Below, piece by piece: positions 42,547-55,062 of a stretch of DNA of 64,000 nucleotides (position 1 is the stretch's first letter; each line of letters starts with the position of its first letter). Position numbers and translations under genes: made by a program. The stretch is from Sternotherus odoratus. Lineage: Eukaryota; Chordata; Testudines; Kinosternidae. The stretch spans positions 30,516,189 through 30,580,188 of the forward strand of contig JAVMKO010000010.1 of assembly GCA_032164245.1 (NCBI GenBank), given 5' to 3'. The notes below the pieces were generated by a model, which saw only the letters and a program-made list of their open reading frames with translations, did not search any database and was not told where the DNA came from.

Positions 42547-44040
42547 TATAAGAACATAAGAATGGCCATACTGGGTCAGACCAATGGTCCATCTAGCCCA
42601 GTATTCCATCTCCCACTGTGACCAGTACCAACACTTAAGGAGCAGCGTACAGAACAGTGCAATTTTTGAAAGATCCACACATCTTACCCTCCTGGCTTCT
42701 GGCAGCCAGAGGTTTAGGGATGCCACTAGCATGAGGTTATACTGTTGACCAGCTTGGCTAAAGACTTTGATAGACCTATCCTCCATGAACTTATCTAGCT
42801 CTTTTTTAAACTTTGTTATATTTCTGGCTATTCCTAACCCTACCCATGAGTTCCCCAGGCTGACTGTGTTGTGTGAAAAAGTACTTCCTCTTGTTTTGTA
42901 TTAAACCTGCTACCTGTTATTTCATCAGATGACACCTGCTTTTTGTTTTGTGGGAAAGGAATAGCACTTCTCTATTAATTTTTCCATACAATTCAAGATT
43001 TTTAAATCTCTATCAGAGCCCCACCTTAAACTGTCAATTTTCTAAGATAAACTGCCTTTTTAATCTGTCCTCATAAGGAAGCAAATCCATACTTTGATCA
43101 TCTTTGCTGCCTTTCTCTGAATGTTTCCAGTTCTAGTGTATCCTTTTGGGGGGGAGGGGTGACCAGAACTGGATACAGTATTCAAGATGTGGGCACACCA
43201 GGGATTTATACAGCTGCATTATGACATTTTCTGCTTTATTTTCTATCCCTTTTCTAATAGCTCCTAACACTCTATTAGCCTTTTTGACCACAGCTGTACT
43301 TTGAGCTGAAGTTTTCAGAGAACTATCCATGATGACTCCAAGATCTCTTTATGGGGTGGTAAAAGGTCATTTAGACCTCCTCCTTAGATATGTGTAGTTG
43401 AGATTAGTTTTTCTGATGTGCACTACTTTGCATTTATCCATGTTGAATTTCATTTGCTATTTTGTTGCCCAGGCACCCAGTTTTGTGAGATCCCCCTGTA
43501 ACTCTTTGCAGTCAGCTTTGGACTTAATTATGTTGAATAGTTTTGTATCATCTGAACTCTTTGCGACTTCACTGTGCACTCCCTTTTCCAGATCATTACT
43601 TAATTTACTGAACAGCAAAAGTCCCAGTACAGAACTTGGAGGGCCCCTGCTAGTTACCTCTCTCCATTGTGAAAACTATTTATTCTAGTTTTGTTTCCTA
43701 TCCTTTAACCAGTTACTGATCCAAGAGAGGACCTTCCCTGTTATTCCATGACTACTTAATTTCCTTAAGAGCCTTTGGAATCTTGTCAAAGGCTTACTGA
43801 AAATCCAGGTATGCTACATTGACTGGATCACCTTTATCCACATGCTTGTTGACACCCGCAAAGAATTCTAATGGATTGGTCAGGCATGACTTCTCTTTAC
43901 AACAAACCATGTTCATCTACATTTGTGATAATTCTGCTCTTTGCTAGTTTCTAACAATTTGCCCGGTTCTGAAGTTAGGCTTATTGGCCTGTAATTCCCA
44001 GGATCACCTCAGGAACTCTTTTAAAAATCAGCATTACACT
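42547..44040 (-). pseudogene. CR1-family LINE, antisense, RT and 3' end
   Basis: The 3' end is at 42547 (ATAAGAACATAAGAATGGCC, GGTCAGACCAATGGTCCATC). On the minus strand the RT runs through PVNVAYLDF, AFDKIP, SDDTKLFNII, ADCKELQGDLTKLGAWA, MKFNMDKCKVVHI and, at 43330-43133, VVKKANRVLGAIRKGIENKA with LVCPHLEYCIQFWSP. Stops and frameshifts show an old copy. The FADD-type active site reads SSDD. Confidence 0.88.
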
Positions 44041-44427
44041 ACACTGTGGTCCCTTACATAATAACATGCTGCACAGAAACAGCATCTTGATAAATAAACA
44101 CAGTTGTCAGGTATAGCTTTGATTACACCAGAGACAAGAAAAAAATCTAAATGAACTGAAACCAGGATAAAGCAACATTTTATAAGTTCTATTTAGCAGC
44201 ATAGCACTTCCTGGACTCCCAAACAACTGTATGGATCTCCTCAGATAAAACATTCTGTCCTAAAAATCTAACAGCCATGATGTCAGATAAAGGGACTTGG
44301 AAGTATAGATACATTGAACTATTAGGAAAGAAATCTTTAACATAAGGGGGGAGTGAATGGACAATCTTTGGAAAGAACAAGAATTTCTAAGGACCAGGAC
44401 TGCCCTTCCTACAGTGTCAAGAATCAG

Positions 44428-45086
44428 AGAGGTAGCCGTGTTAGTCTGGAATAGCAGAGGTAACAAAGTCCTGTGGCACCTTAAAGACTAACTATAAAGT
44501 TTTGAAGCATGAGCTTTCGTGGGCTAATACCCACTTCGTCGGATGCAAGCAGTGGAAATGTTCAGAGGCAGGTCTAGGAAAGTAGGCAAGAACCAGGTGG
44601 GAGGTGAAAAGGTTAGTCCAAATAAGCTGAACCAGCTTGTTATCTCCGATCAGGGAGTGTGGATTATTCTTCTAGCATTTGAATGGGGTGTGTGAACATG
44701 GAGAGAGGAGAAACAATATCTGTAATGAGCCAGCCATTCTAGATCTTTGTTCAATCCGAGATTGTGTGTGCTGAATTTGCAAATGAATTGAAGTTCTGCA
44801 GTTTCCCTTTGTAGTCTGGACTTGAAGTTTTTTTGCTGCAGTATGGTGACTTTTAAATCTGCAATTGTGTGTCCAGGCAGGTTGAAGTGTTCCCCTACAG
44901 GTTTGTGTACATTGCCATTCCTAATATCTGATTTGTGTGCATTTATCCTTTTTCGTAGGGACTGTCCAGTTTGGCCGATGTACATGGCAGAGGGACACTG
45001 GTGGCATATAATGGCATATATGACATTGGTTGATGTGCAGGTGAATGAACCAGTGATGGTATGGTTGATCTCACCCTGTCTCTGTT
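44428..45086 (-). pseudogene. Penelope-like element, GIY-YIG end, antisense
   Basis: The 3' tail starts at about 44428. The minus-strand frame 44985-44650 encodes MYIGQTGQSLRKRINAHKSD, PVGEHFNLPGHTIADLK and a C-terminal QRETAELQFICKFSTHNLGL. It belongs to the same subfamily as the 5.5-7.0 kb copy. 5'-truncated at about 45086 before the Cys motif. Confidence 0.88.
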
Positions 45087-46099
45087 CTCCCTAATTTTCC
45101 ACAAGTCCTCTGGGAATTAAAGAAAATAGAGGAAACCACAAAGGAGCTCTTTAACACAATCATATCTTCTATGGCTGAGGCTTTCTAGAGTTGGCTATAC
45201 TGGACAACTACATATGAGCAGACCAGAGGATCTTGCCCTTAGTGTACATTATGTTTAAACATTTCATAGCATATTAGGTCTTTATATGATGTCAAATTAG
45301 ATTAATTTATGTTCTTGGAAGATGTAGAAAAAATCAATATAAATTCAGAATGTTTTACTTAGATTAGAATATTCCTTAAAATGGCTTTGAATACCTCAAG
45401 TTGTGACTATCAGAAAAGATGAAGTTTTTTTTAAACCAATGATCTTTTAATCATAAAAAACTTCAGTTACAAAAAGAATGTAGCATATAATTTACATATA
45501 TGCTTTCGGAGGGTGGGAAGAACTAAGAACAAGATTAAGACAAAAGAAATAAACACTAATAACTTAAAACAGAAGGTGATTTTAACATAAAGAAAGTATT
45601 TCATGTACAATATAATGATAGGCCTACATTCAATGAGTCAAAATTCATATATACATCCAACTCATATTTGGCCCAAAAGAGATAGAGAGCTGAACAGCTG
45701 AAATGGCTATTGTATTAAAAACCTGTTCGTGGACATTTGATTATGGACAAACCATAAAAAAATAGAAAAAAAGGCAATTTGTTAAAAGGTCTTGTTAGTA
45801 ATAAAAGTTTATGATACAGCAAATTTTAATACTATAATAAAATAATAATGTATGCAGTGCACACTGAAAATTGACACAGCACTTTTTCAACACAGAAATC
45901 TGCCAGAAAGGATTTATAATTAATATAATTCACCTGATTTCTGTATTTGAAAATATTTATAAATTATATTTATTAATATTATTCTCCAAAAATACCAAAA
46001 CCAAAGCCCCAATGCTGCACTGTGATCTGTACAGGAGTAACAGTCTACTTTCATGGATCACCATGCAGAGTAAGAGCCCAAGATAGTAAGGAGAACTAC
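45087..46099. other. No gene seen
   Basis: AT-rich SCAPER intron. Confidence 0.5.
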
Positions 46100-46242
46100 C
46101 TGGCCCTTTCCCGTGCTGCATCTTCCCGTGCTTTCTCTTTCTCCTGCCGCTGCTGTTCGATCCGAGCTTCTTGTTCTTTCCTCTTCGTCAGCAGTTCTTC
46201 AACCCGGGCTTGGCGTTCTGCTTCCAGAGCTCTTTTACGCTC
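46100..46242 (-). CDS. SCAPER: SCAPER exon (ERKRALEAERQARVEELLTK coiled coil)
   Basis: 143 bp, enters phase 0 and leaves after AG of an Arg codon. Acceptor AACATTAG|GAG, donor GCCAG|GTAGTT. It encodes ERKRALEAERQARVEELLTK and continues through KEQEARIEQQRQEKEKARED to ARERAR. This is the most charged part of the coiled coil. It is GC-rich relative to the flanking intron. Confidence 0.95.
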
Positions 46243-47109
46243 CTAATGTTAAAAAAGTTATTTTCAGCTACTCACTTTTAATTACAAATTAATAATGGTA
46301 TGGAATCATATTTTACCATCATTAAAGGCTCTAAGGATCAGATATGAACCGGTCAGAAGCCTTGATGCCTGCACACAAAGATGCTCACTAATGTACACAC
46401 ATATAACCACCTAAGTAATAATCTGAATGTGCAACTGTATGCACTTCTATAGGGAGTAAATGGGTATCCATTTTTGTTTGCACATGAAAGACTATACACT
46501 CAATAATTGACTCAAAAAAGACTGACAAATTAACCGTAATATTTGGGTATATTCTATACTACTTAGAGGTTGAAGACTATGCTATAAAAACAAAATATCC
46601 TCTCAAAAAACGCCAGTCTTTGAGCATGATCCTAGAAGCATTTTGCATGGTACAATCTTTACATCTATTAAGAGCAAACAACTTATCTATGCTTTTTCTA
46701 TGCTTTTAATTTTGCACTAATAAAGGTCAGGAAATTCAAAATTATAATGACAATAAAAGCCATAACTCAGACCCCTTTCCACAAATGTAACATTTTGTGT
46801 TACTACATATGAGGTTAGTTTTAATGTCGTAATATACATTTGCAATGTGGCTGGATTATGGCTACTGTGGGAACAATAAATGATTATTCTAACTTGTATG
46901 TGTATAAAATGTCAATAACATTGTGTGAATCCATTTAATTTCCTTCTTTTAAAAAAGGTAAATAAGAAAAAAGCAACTGTATGTTTGACTGTGACTGTAC
47001 AATTAAATAAATGCACAAAAGTACAAATTGTCATATGAAATATACAAAGTGCATCATGGTCCACTGCAGAAAAGATGCTAGACCTGCTGGACCTCCCCAA
47101 CACAACTCT
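46243..47109. other. No gene seen
   Basis: AT-rich SCAPER intron. Confidence 0.5.
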
Positions 47110-47275
47110 TTAAGGGTATGTCTGTGCTGCAATGTAAGCCCGGGCTCAGACTCAGGCTGGAGCCCAAACCCCGCTTTAGCCTACACACAAATCTTTCAGA
47201 TTGGGATCCTGAGACTATTTGGGGCTGGAGAGTTCAAGCCTGAGTCACTCTGAGATCCAGGGTTTGAGCACTACT
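47110..47275. repeat. Possible MITE or MITE fragment
   Basis: AAGGGTATGTCTGTGCTGCA followed by GCCCGGGCTCAGACTCAGG resembles the TGTCTACACTGCA-type MITEs of reptiles. Only one terminus was identified. Confidence 0.45.
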
Positions 47276-48381
47276 GCTTTGCAAAGTAGATGCAGTCTCA
47301 TTGATGAAGGTCCTGGGAATCCGCCAAAAGTATCCTACAGTCCCATGGGCCATCTTCCGTTGTCCTCTCTATTCTGAGAATCCTCAGTTGACTCCAGGGA
47401 AACAGAAGCAGCCCCCTTTGGTGTAGTGCAACAGCTCGATAAGTTAGTGTTTAACCTTTCCATTGTCTTCTGAACAATGATCTGTAAACACACCATCAGA
47501 CAGCCTTCTGTGTTTGCCATGTGCTGTGCACAGAAGTAGCACAGTAGGAGGCTAAGGGTCATAGTGTTTAGTTAGGCAAAGGGGTCTGTGGATAGAAAGG
47601 AATGATGGTGACATGTAAGACTCCTTGGAGGATTTCCTCTAGCTGGGACTTAGAGGGGCCCAGAGCCCTGATGAGGGGCCCATCGGGGCAAGACTAGAGG
47701 AGTGGTAGGTACTCAAGGGAGCGAAAGCAGACTGAGGCTGCAGGCACAAAGGAGGAAAGCTAGGGAGGTGATCATTAGGGACAAATGTTCTTCAGAAATT
47801 TAACCAATCTAATGGGTCTCTTTCGTAAGTGGTGAGCCAGACATTACTTGGGACCCAGGGTTTTTTTGAGCGATCAGTCCAAGTTCTATCAAGGCAGATG
47901 GGGTAAGTATGCTTTCTGGTTCCCGTGTAGTTACCTTTGTCTCAGCATGACCCGCTAAGCTATCAGAGGTGAAAAAGTGAGAACTCTGTTTTTCCATGAA
48001 GAGGCAGAATCTTACCACTGACACCTATCAACTGCACAGGATTATTAAGTGAGCACTGAAGGAAGCATGATTAAAGATGCACAGGTAAAAGATTCTTGTG
48101 GCAATCTGAGGGATGTATATGGAAGAACAGGGAGTTTACATAAGAGAAAAAGTTATGCTTTGGTTTGTAATATAGGAAGCAGTGCCAAACAGCGAATGTA
48201 TGAGGGTAGAGAAATCTAGCATTGGAAGGCTGTAGTCAAAAATATAGAATTCCAGGAACACACAAACATTTTCTTTGTGTATTTAAATAGCCCTATAAAA
48301 CTGGAATAGACTGTTTAACTACATTTTTTGCTTTGAATATCTTCAGGTTTTCATCATAAAGGCCTCAGTATTGCTAAAACC
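47276..48381. other. No gene seen
   Basis: Intron with moderate GC. ORFs 47335-47562 and 47809-48024 (minus) have no recognisable protein. Confidence 0.5.
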
Positions 48382-48383
48382 TA

Positions 48384-48878
48384 CCGTATTTTTCGCCCTA
48401 TAAGACGCACTTTTTCTTCCCCAAAAAGGGGGGGAAAAAGTTGGTGCGTCTTATAGGGCGAATGTGCGCCCCGGTTCCCCCCTCCCCGCCGCGGGCGGGC
48501 TGCCGGGAGCGTCCCGGTTCCCCCCTCCCCGCCGCGGGCGGGCTGCCGGGAGCGCTCCCGGCAGCCCGCCCGCGGCGGGGAGGGGGGAACCGGGACGCTC
48601 CCGGCAGCCCGCCCGCGGCGGGGAGGGGGGAACCGGGACGCTCCCGGCAGCCCGCCCGCGGCGGGGAGGGGGGAACCGGGACGCTCCCGGCAGCCCGCCC
48701 GCGGCGGGGAGGGGGGAACCGGGACGCTCCCGGCAGCCCGCCCGCGCGGCGGGGACGGGAGAGCGGCGCGAAAAAAGCGGCGCTTTTTTTTTCTTTTCTT
48801 TTTTCCCCCCCGGCTTTTTTATTTAAAAACTCGGGGGCGTCTTATACGCCGGAGCGTCCTGTAGGACGAAAAATACGG
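48384..48878. mobile_element. GC-rich foldback MITE with TA duplication, copy 2
   Basis: 495 bp with ends CCGTATTTTTCGCCCTATAAG and CGAAAAATACGG, flanked by TA (48382-48383 and 48879-48880). Same family as 25600-26234, with a different number of GC-rich arm units (CCGGGACGCTCCCGGCAGCC type) and a much more asymmetrical palindrome. It lies about 300 bp from a SCAPER exon. Confidence 0.85.
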
Positions 48879-49174
48879 TATTTGCTATTTCATTACAAGA
48901 AAACCATTAAATTATTTTTAAAAAACTGAAGACATGAAGAATCCCAACTCTCCAGTATTTGTATAAACTGCCCTGTGCATCTTTTAACAATCAGGCTTTT
49001 CCTAGCTTCCCGAAGCATTATAAAAAAGCTATCTATGGAATACTGCTTTTTTGTAATTTAGTACAGGAGATAAACCAAAAATTCCATACATTATGTAATC
49101 ATAACTAAGAGCCAATGTACTGCTTTTATTGTATTTTTGCAACTATTTTTTGCACTTGAAAAGTTACATTTTAC

Positions 49175-49330
49175 CTGAACAGCTTCATCACGTGCTTGCT
49201 TTTCTTCCTGCCTCCGTTGGCGTTCTTCCTGTAATTCATTTAATCTTTGTTCATACTCTTTTAGTTTGGACAACACATCATGACGTTTATTTTGGGCTTC
49301 TAAGGTGTTTATAAACGCAATTTCATTTAC
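49175..49330 (-). CDS. SCAPER: SCAPER exon (VNEIAFINTLEAQNKRHDVL coiled coil)
   Basis: 156 bp, phase 0 at both ends. Acceptor AATTGCAG|GTA, donor CAG|GTAAAA. It encodes VNEIAFINTLEAQNKRHDVL followed by SKLKEYEQRLNELQEERQRR and ends QARDEAVQ. It sits about 300 bp from the GC-rich foldback repeat at 48.4-48.9 kb, the closest large repeat to any exon here. Confidence 0.96.
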
Positions 49331-50024
49331 CTGCAATTAAACCAAAATGTACAAGAAATTTGAAGAGTTAAGGTAACATTCTCCATTTAGTGTACTCTAT
49401 TCCAGGTACATCTCTAACTTTTGTGGATAATAAGAAGTTTGCAGCACATTGTTTCCTTTCACATGTCCCTGTTTTTTCATCAAAAATTCTCGTGTTTAGT
49501 CTCAATCTAATGCTAGCCTTTGTTAAGGTCTTGGATGTACATGAGAGAAAATAGATATATTTTAAAATAAATTACCTAGATTATCCTACATATCAAGAAC
49601 TACTATAAACTACTAAATCTCTATTTTTTATAAGGCCCTGATTTAGAAAGATACTAAAACACATGCCTACCTTTACTCACAAGTAGCTCCACTGAATTTA
49701 ATGGGACTGTTCACATATTTAAGTACCTTGCTGAATATCTTTAATCATCTTTTTAAAATTAAATTTACTTTAGACTGTAATACCAACTAACAGTCTCTGG
49801 GTTACAACCAATCTCATATACTAACATAACAAACTGGATTTACATGGGCAGACCCCCTCCCCATCTAGAAGAGGCCCTAGGCATTTTGCTAGTCATATCA
49901 GAAAACAGCTGAGCAAAGAAAGGCTGGTCAATCAGCGGAGAAAATAAATGATGCTCTGGAGGGATGCAACGATCAGACCCTCGATATCTAGTTGCAAGAT
50001 CAGAGTCTTAAGTAGTTAAAACAA

Positions 50025-50222
50025 AGCACCGGGAGTCAAGAGACTTAGGTTCTGTTTCTTTCTCTGTCATAGACTTTCAAGTCATTTAACCTGTTTGTCT
50101 CAGTTGTTCTATCTGCAAAATGGGGACAGGAATAGCTACCTCACAGCAGTGTTTTGAAGCTTAATTCACTGATATTTGTAAAGCATTCAGAGATTCTTAG
50201 CTCGAAAACATCACAAAAGTTA
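50025..50222 (+). repeat. MIR SINE
   Basis: GGGAGTCAAGAGACTTAGGT, CAAGTCATTTAACCTGTTTG, CTGCAAAATGGGGACAGGA and TTTGTAAAGCATTCAGAGAT follow the MIR consensus order. Diverged, as expected for an ancient amniote SINE. Confidence 0.75.
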
Positions 50223-52016
50223 TTATTCCTACTAGAGGGTTGCACACTTTAGTACATAAGTCAACATAAGCAGCGAAGCATGAGGATTGATACTCCTTAT
50301 ATTTTCTTTTATCTCAGTGTAACTGAGGATAACGTATTCAAATAACTAAAGGATCACAAACTTTGTTACTTCTATAGGCATACACCGAATGAGAGCAGCA
50401 TGTCATGCTGTAGTTTATAATATGTATAGGAAGCTGCAAGGGGTACTAGAATGATTTCTCTGCTTGAAGCATGAAATGGGCACTTTATGAGCCTTATTTT
50501 CCTATCACATCCATCAACAGAAATCAAATTTTTCTGATTTTCACCAAAACTAATAGGGTTCTGCCAATTGACACCTAGATGATTCCCTGAAATTTTGGAA
50601 TTAATCAGATGCGGTGTTTGCACGCAAGTTGAATTGAGGGCCTTGCTTTCCTCACACATTATTTGTTTAACAAGGTAGCGCAAGGAGTATAAACAAAGAA
50701 ATGGGATAAGCTATCAAGAAAAAGTTAAATATAGGCTTATATCAGGAAAATCTTCCCAATAATGAAACGTACTGGGCTGTGGAAATTTTCTCAGAGTAAA
50801 TTATAAAAGCCACATAATTTGGGACATTTAAAACAAGAACAGATAACGCACTAGCCAACACACTCACATGAGTAAAGTTATTCATGTCCATGAGTGTTTG
50901 TAAGATCAGGGCCTATATGATACATTCAGTCTTTTCCACCTTTTACTTTGAAAATTGTATGTATTTATAGATTTATTAAATTCTGATATTTACCTCACAA
51001 AATGGAATGTTTTAAAAGTGGATATATACATATTTGTAATTAAGGAAAATATATCAAGCTCAATAGTCTTTTTCTTTGATACCTTGTTATGATCTATTTC
51101 ATAAATCCATATTTACTATTTTATTGATCCACAGAAGAACAGTACATAATGTTTTAATTCTAAAATGGCCATATATAAATAACTTATGAAAAAATGATGC
51201 TTAGGAGACAATTTTGAAGTGCTTTTTGGATATTTTAATTTTTTACATTAAATACATGCAAAAATTTAAGCTTTGTATTCCCAGTGCTATACAATCATTT
51301 TATTTTAAATTATTTGAAATAAGTGTATTTTTTACCCTCGCTTCATACTCAAGAACTGCTGAAAAGATTTTGGTGCACCTCAATATATCTATACAAGTAA
51401 TATTTGCATCATGGTGAATGTTTCAGAAAGGTATATGCAACTGAGAAAAGGCAACTATTATTTAATCTTAAATTAAATATATTTCAGAAGGAAAAGTGAG
51501 GAAAAAAATCACAAAAAGTTATTAGCATTGACAGAACATACTAGGAAATACTGAATATAAAAGAGAGTACATTGTCAGACACAACCTATTACATTTGTGT
51601 GAATCCTTAAAAGGATCGTGCAGATGCAAATCTGTAGAACTAATAAGAGGCCAAATAAAAGGTAGATTTTTCTGCTTTGTTTACAGACTGGAATACATTT
51701 ACAGAATGGATTTTGCAGTTCAGTGAACAGCAAGCAGTGGGAATTTGAAAAACCAATTGGGCAGCAACAGTCATCATGGTCTTTTAACTGTACTACACAT
51801 CAGCTAGTATTTCTGTAAACTCAATTAACCTTGATCTTCAAGAACAAAAGAACCACAAGAGGCAGCAGATCTCACACACTAAACACATACAACACTTCAA
51901 ACATCTGCTTCTTTGGGAATTATGGTAAATGTGATTTAGTTAATATGATTACAGAAGTCACACTGGTTTAATGAAATAATAATGAAGGTAAATGTTTAGA
52001 ATAGAGTCTGGACTAA
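50223..52016. other. No gene seen
   Basis: AT-rich SCAPER intron without recognised repeats. Confidence 0.5.
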
Positions 52017-52019
52017 TTA

Positions 52020-52402
52020 GGGCTTGGCTACAGTTGCAAGTTAAAGTGCATTAAAGCAGCCCCAGGTGTCCTAACTCAGGACTCGTCCACACTGGCAAGA
52101 CACGTAGGGCACCTGGACTCTGCAGCTGGAGTGCTCCTGGAAATCCACTTCCATGAGAAGCATAACACTTCCTGCGTCTTGACTGAAATGCCCCAGCCTC
52201 AGTGTGAACAAGGTGTTGCATTACTGTGCTGTGATCAGCCTCCGGAAACATCCCATAATCCCCTTAAGTCAAGTGGCCACTCTTGTCATTGTTTTGAACT
52301 CGGCTGTAGGAATGCAGATATGCCCTTTCAAAGCTCCATTTCTAACGCCCAGCATGCTTATCTGCTCCGAGACAAAGCAGCCATTAGTGTGGTAAGTTGC
52401 TG

Positions 52403-52447
<45 letters not shown>

Positions 52448-52758
52448 GAGGGAAGGGGCAGGTCTGCTGTTGTCTGAATTTACAGGACAGCATGCTGACA
52501 TGCGCTCTCCCCCCACATACACACAACACACACATTGTCACACTTCATCCCACCCCACCCCATTTGAAAAGCACTTTGCAGCCACTTGCATGCTGGGATA
52601 GCTACCACAATGCACTGCTCTTTGGGGAGTTGCAAGAGCTGCTAATGTGGCCATGCCAGTGCGCTTCAATCTGACAGCACTGCAGCACTTTCCCTACTGT
52701 GCTCTCTGAGGGCTGGTTTAACTCTCAGCGCTCTACATCTGCATGTGTAGCCATGCCC
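52020..52758. mobile_element. Long Harbinger-type MITE with a 30-G tract
   Basis: 739 bp with ends GGGCTTGGCTACA and TGTAGCCATGCCC, flanked by TTA and TAA (TWA target type, one mismatch). The interior contains a TG repeat followed by 30 consecutive G (52417-52446), and CATGCTGGGATAGCTACC. No transposase frame. The Gly/Pro-rich open frames over the G run are artefacts. Confidence 0.7.
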
Positions 52759-53039
52759 TAAGTGACAGAAACAACCATTAAGTTAAACTGCTAAACCAAT
52801 TTTGTCATGATTATGATAATTAACATGGTTGAAAAGGTGTATCAATCATAGTTCAGCTACAGAGCTTCACTACATATAAAACACAGCATCCAGTAGTAAG
52901 AGGACACCTTAGTTACAGAAAAAAGGAGCTTTAAAATAAAACAAAAAGCACTTATCAGCAACTACCACCTTAGCTCAAGTAAATAAAGCATTGATATGTT
53001 TTGTCTATCTTCCTAGAATACACACACTATGCCAAATAC

Positions 53040-53117
53040 TTAGTCCTGCCATTAATGCAGGAGACTGGACTAGATGACCTCTCAAGGTCCCTTCCAGGCC
53101 TATGATTCCATTATAAG
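53040..53117 (+). repeat. CR1 3' tail
   Basis: ATGCAGGAGACTGGACTAGA, TGACCTCTCAAGGTCCCTTC and CCAGGCCTATGATTCCATTA, the CR1 terminal segment. Heavily 5'-truncated. Confidence 0.8.
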
Positions 53118-53942
53118 GGCTCTGATAACATGCCCTCCAATAATTTAACAACATTACTAACTCCTTACTGATTTAAAAAGAAGGAAAAAAACCAGCTAAA
53201 CACACAACCATCAGTGCATTTAATTAATGTAAAAAATTAACATTATAATCTACATTCTTGTTTCTTTAGTGAGGTACTTCACAAACCCAGGAGGTAAGTA
53301 CATTTTAAAGTGTGATAAGTCTATACTGGGGGCTCTCAATCATATTCAATGCACTAGTCATGAGTCACTACTTTACTTGTAGTTGGGATTCCAGTCATAT
53401 CTAAATCCAAACCACTGGGAAGGGACAGTGGGTTAGTATGAACATGTGAAAACTGTTACAGGACTCCATTTAAAGGGCCAGATTGTCCCTTAGTCCTAGA
53501 GTGGGGGGTGTAGCATACGGCAAGCACAATGAGCTTTCTCCACTTTGCACATCCCATGCAAAGCTACAGGAACAATTGTAATTAAAAGGACAGGCTCCTT
53601 CTGTGAACCTTCAGGAGTGCAAATTACCAAAGAAGCCATTATGCACCATCAGGTGTAGAGGGGAGCGTATTATGCACTATCCAAAGGCTGTCAAGAGCAT
53701 TACTTGCTCTTTATTCAAATCTCTCCTTAAAACACATTTCTTTCACTAAGCTTCCCAATGATAGTTCTCCCATGAAAGGATTTTTTGAAGGAAAACTTTC
53801 ACCATTCTGAAACTGAACCTTATCTGCTTGGCTGGGGATAATATGTCTGATCCATATTGCCTTCATGTATCTGATATAGAGATCATGTATAGTCCTGAGC
53901 ACACTCAACAAATAATAAATGTTTTTTACACAGACATCTTAC

Positions 53943-54083
53943 CTTTGCTTCTTCTTCTTGTGCTTTTTTCACAATTGCTTGTAACTGCACTTCACGTTTA
54001 AATTCAGCATGGAGTAATTTTTCCTCCATCATCCTGCGTCTCTGGTCCAGTAATTCTTCTTTCCACTTTCGTACATCTTTCTC
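53943..54083 (-). CDS. SCAPER: SCAPER exon (EKDVRKWKEELLDQRRRMME coiled coil)
   Basis: 141 bp, phase 0 at both ends. Acceptor TGTGTAG|GAG, donor AAG|GTAAGA. It encodes EKDVRKWKEELLDQRRRMME and continues to AQEEEAK. The composition is nearly all Glu, Lys, Arg, Gln and Leu, as expected for the extended single helix or coiled coil in SCAPER. Confidence 0.95.
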
Positions 54084-54814
54084 CTACACACAGTGAGTTA
54101 GTACATTATTAATACAATACAGCAGTTGATGTCTGAATTTTCCCAAGTATTTTCTATTTTGTAACCTTTACCTACACTTGTGACAGTACAAAGTTAAGCT
54201 GTCCTGCAAAACCCTGCAGTAACTTCAATCTAGCTCAAAGGGAATTGAGTCAAAAAATGCTAAAATTAAGTGAGCTCTTTTGATACGTCTCAGCATTTAG
54301 AACACTTTCATTGAGTAAAAAGAAGTTAGTGTGAGATTTTCTCATAAATCTCACAGCGCTTAATTATTTGGCAATAACTCTATATTTAATGATGTCAACA
54401 CGAAGTCCAGTGCAGTATTGTACACAATATGACAAAAATCTTTTGCTTCATGTAATATAACAAACTCAAAAAGAGCCCTCAGAGAGGGAGCAGAGCAGGC
54501 CCTTCTGATGAAGCCAATCCCTAGAAGCAGCAAGGACTCCTGCAGTAATAGCTTACAGCAGCACAGAAGGGAGATATATGTGCACAGCCACTTGATGATA
54601 GCAATATCAGAAGACCGCTTTTTACACTCTGAACTATGGACATGATTTACTTACTGATGGTAACTGCGCAATCTTATACCTACCAGTGACCCCTCCATTT
54701 TTCCTTCCCTTCCTTTCCTTTACCCATCTCTCCATCCTCAACAATGTCCCTCTTCCCTTTTATTTATTATTCACCATTTCATTCCCCTTGCCCTGTCTGG
54801 CTCCCAAACTAGGC

Positions 54815-54852
54815 AAATGAATGAATGAATGCATGCATGCATACATACATAG
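54815..54852. repeat. AATG/CATG/CATA tetranucleotide repeat
   Basis: GAATGAATGAATGCATGCAT followed by CATACATA units. Confidence 0.85.
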
Positions 54853-55062
54853 AAGAAACTGAACTAACAAGATGCGTGCCCATTATCACCCTGATCAGCG
54901 GTTTATGTGTTTTTCGCCCTCCTCCCCCGTCCTTTTTTCTGTGGCTTTTCTTTTTACACTGGCAAGATCTTTAGGGAAGAGTCTGTATCTTCCTATGTAT
55001 TTATATAACACATAGCACTATGGGTGCCCAATATAGAATAAGACTTTGGGTTATATACATAA

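Noticed and set aside
52269..52674. Gly-rich and Pro-rich frames
   Set aside because: They result from the 30-G run within a MITE.
54700..54760. Pyrimidine-rich CCTTCC stretch as a promoter element
   Set aside because: A simple polypyrimidine tract within an intron; no initiator or conserved motif.
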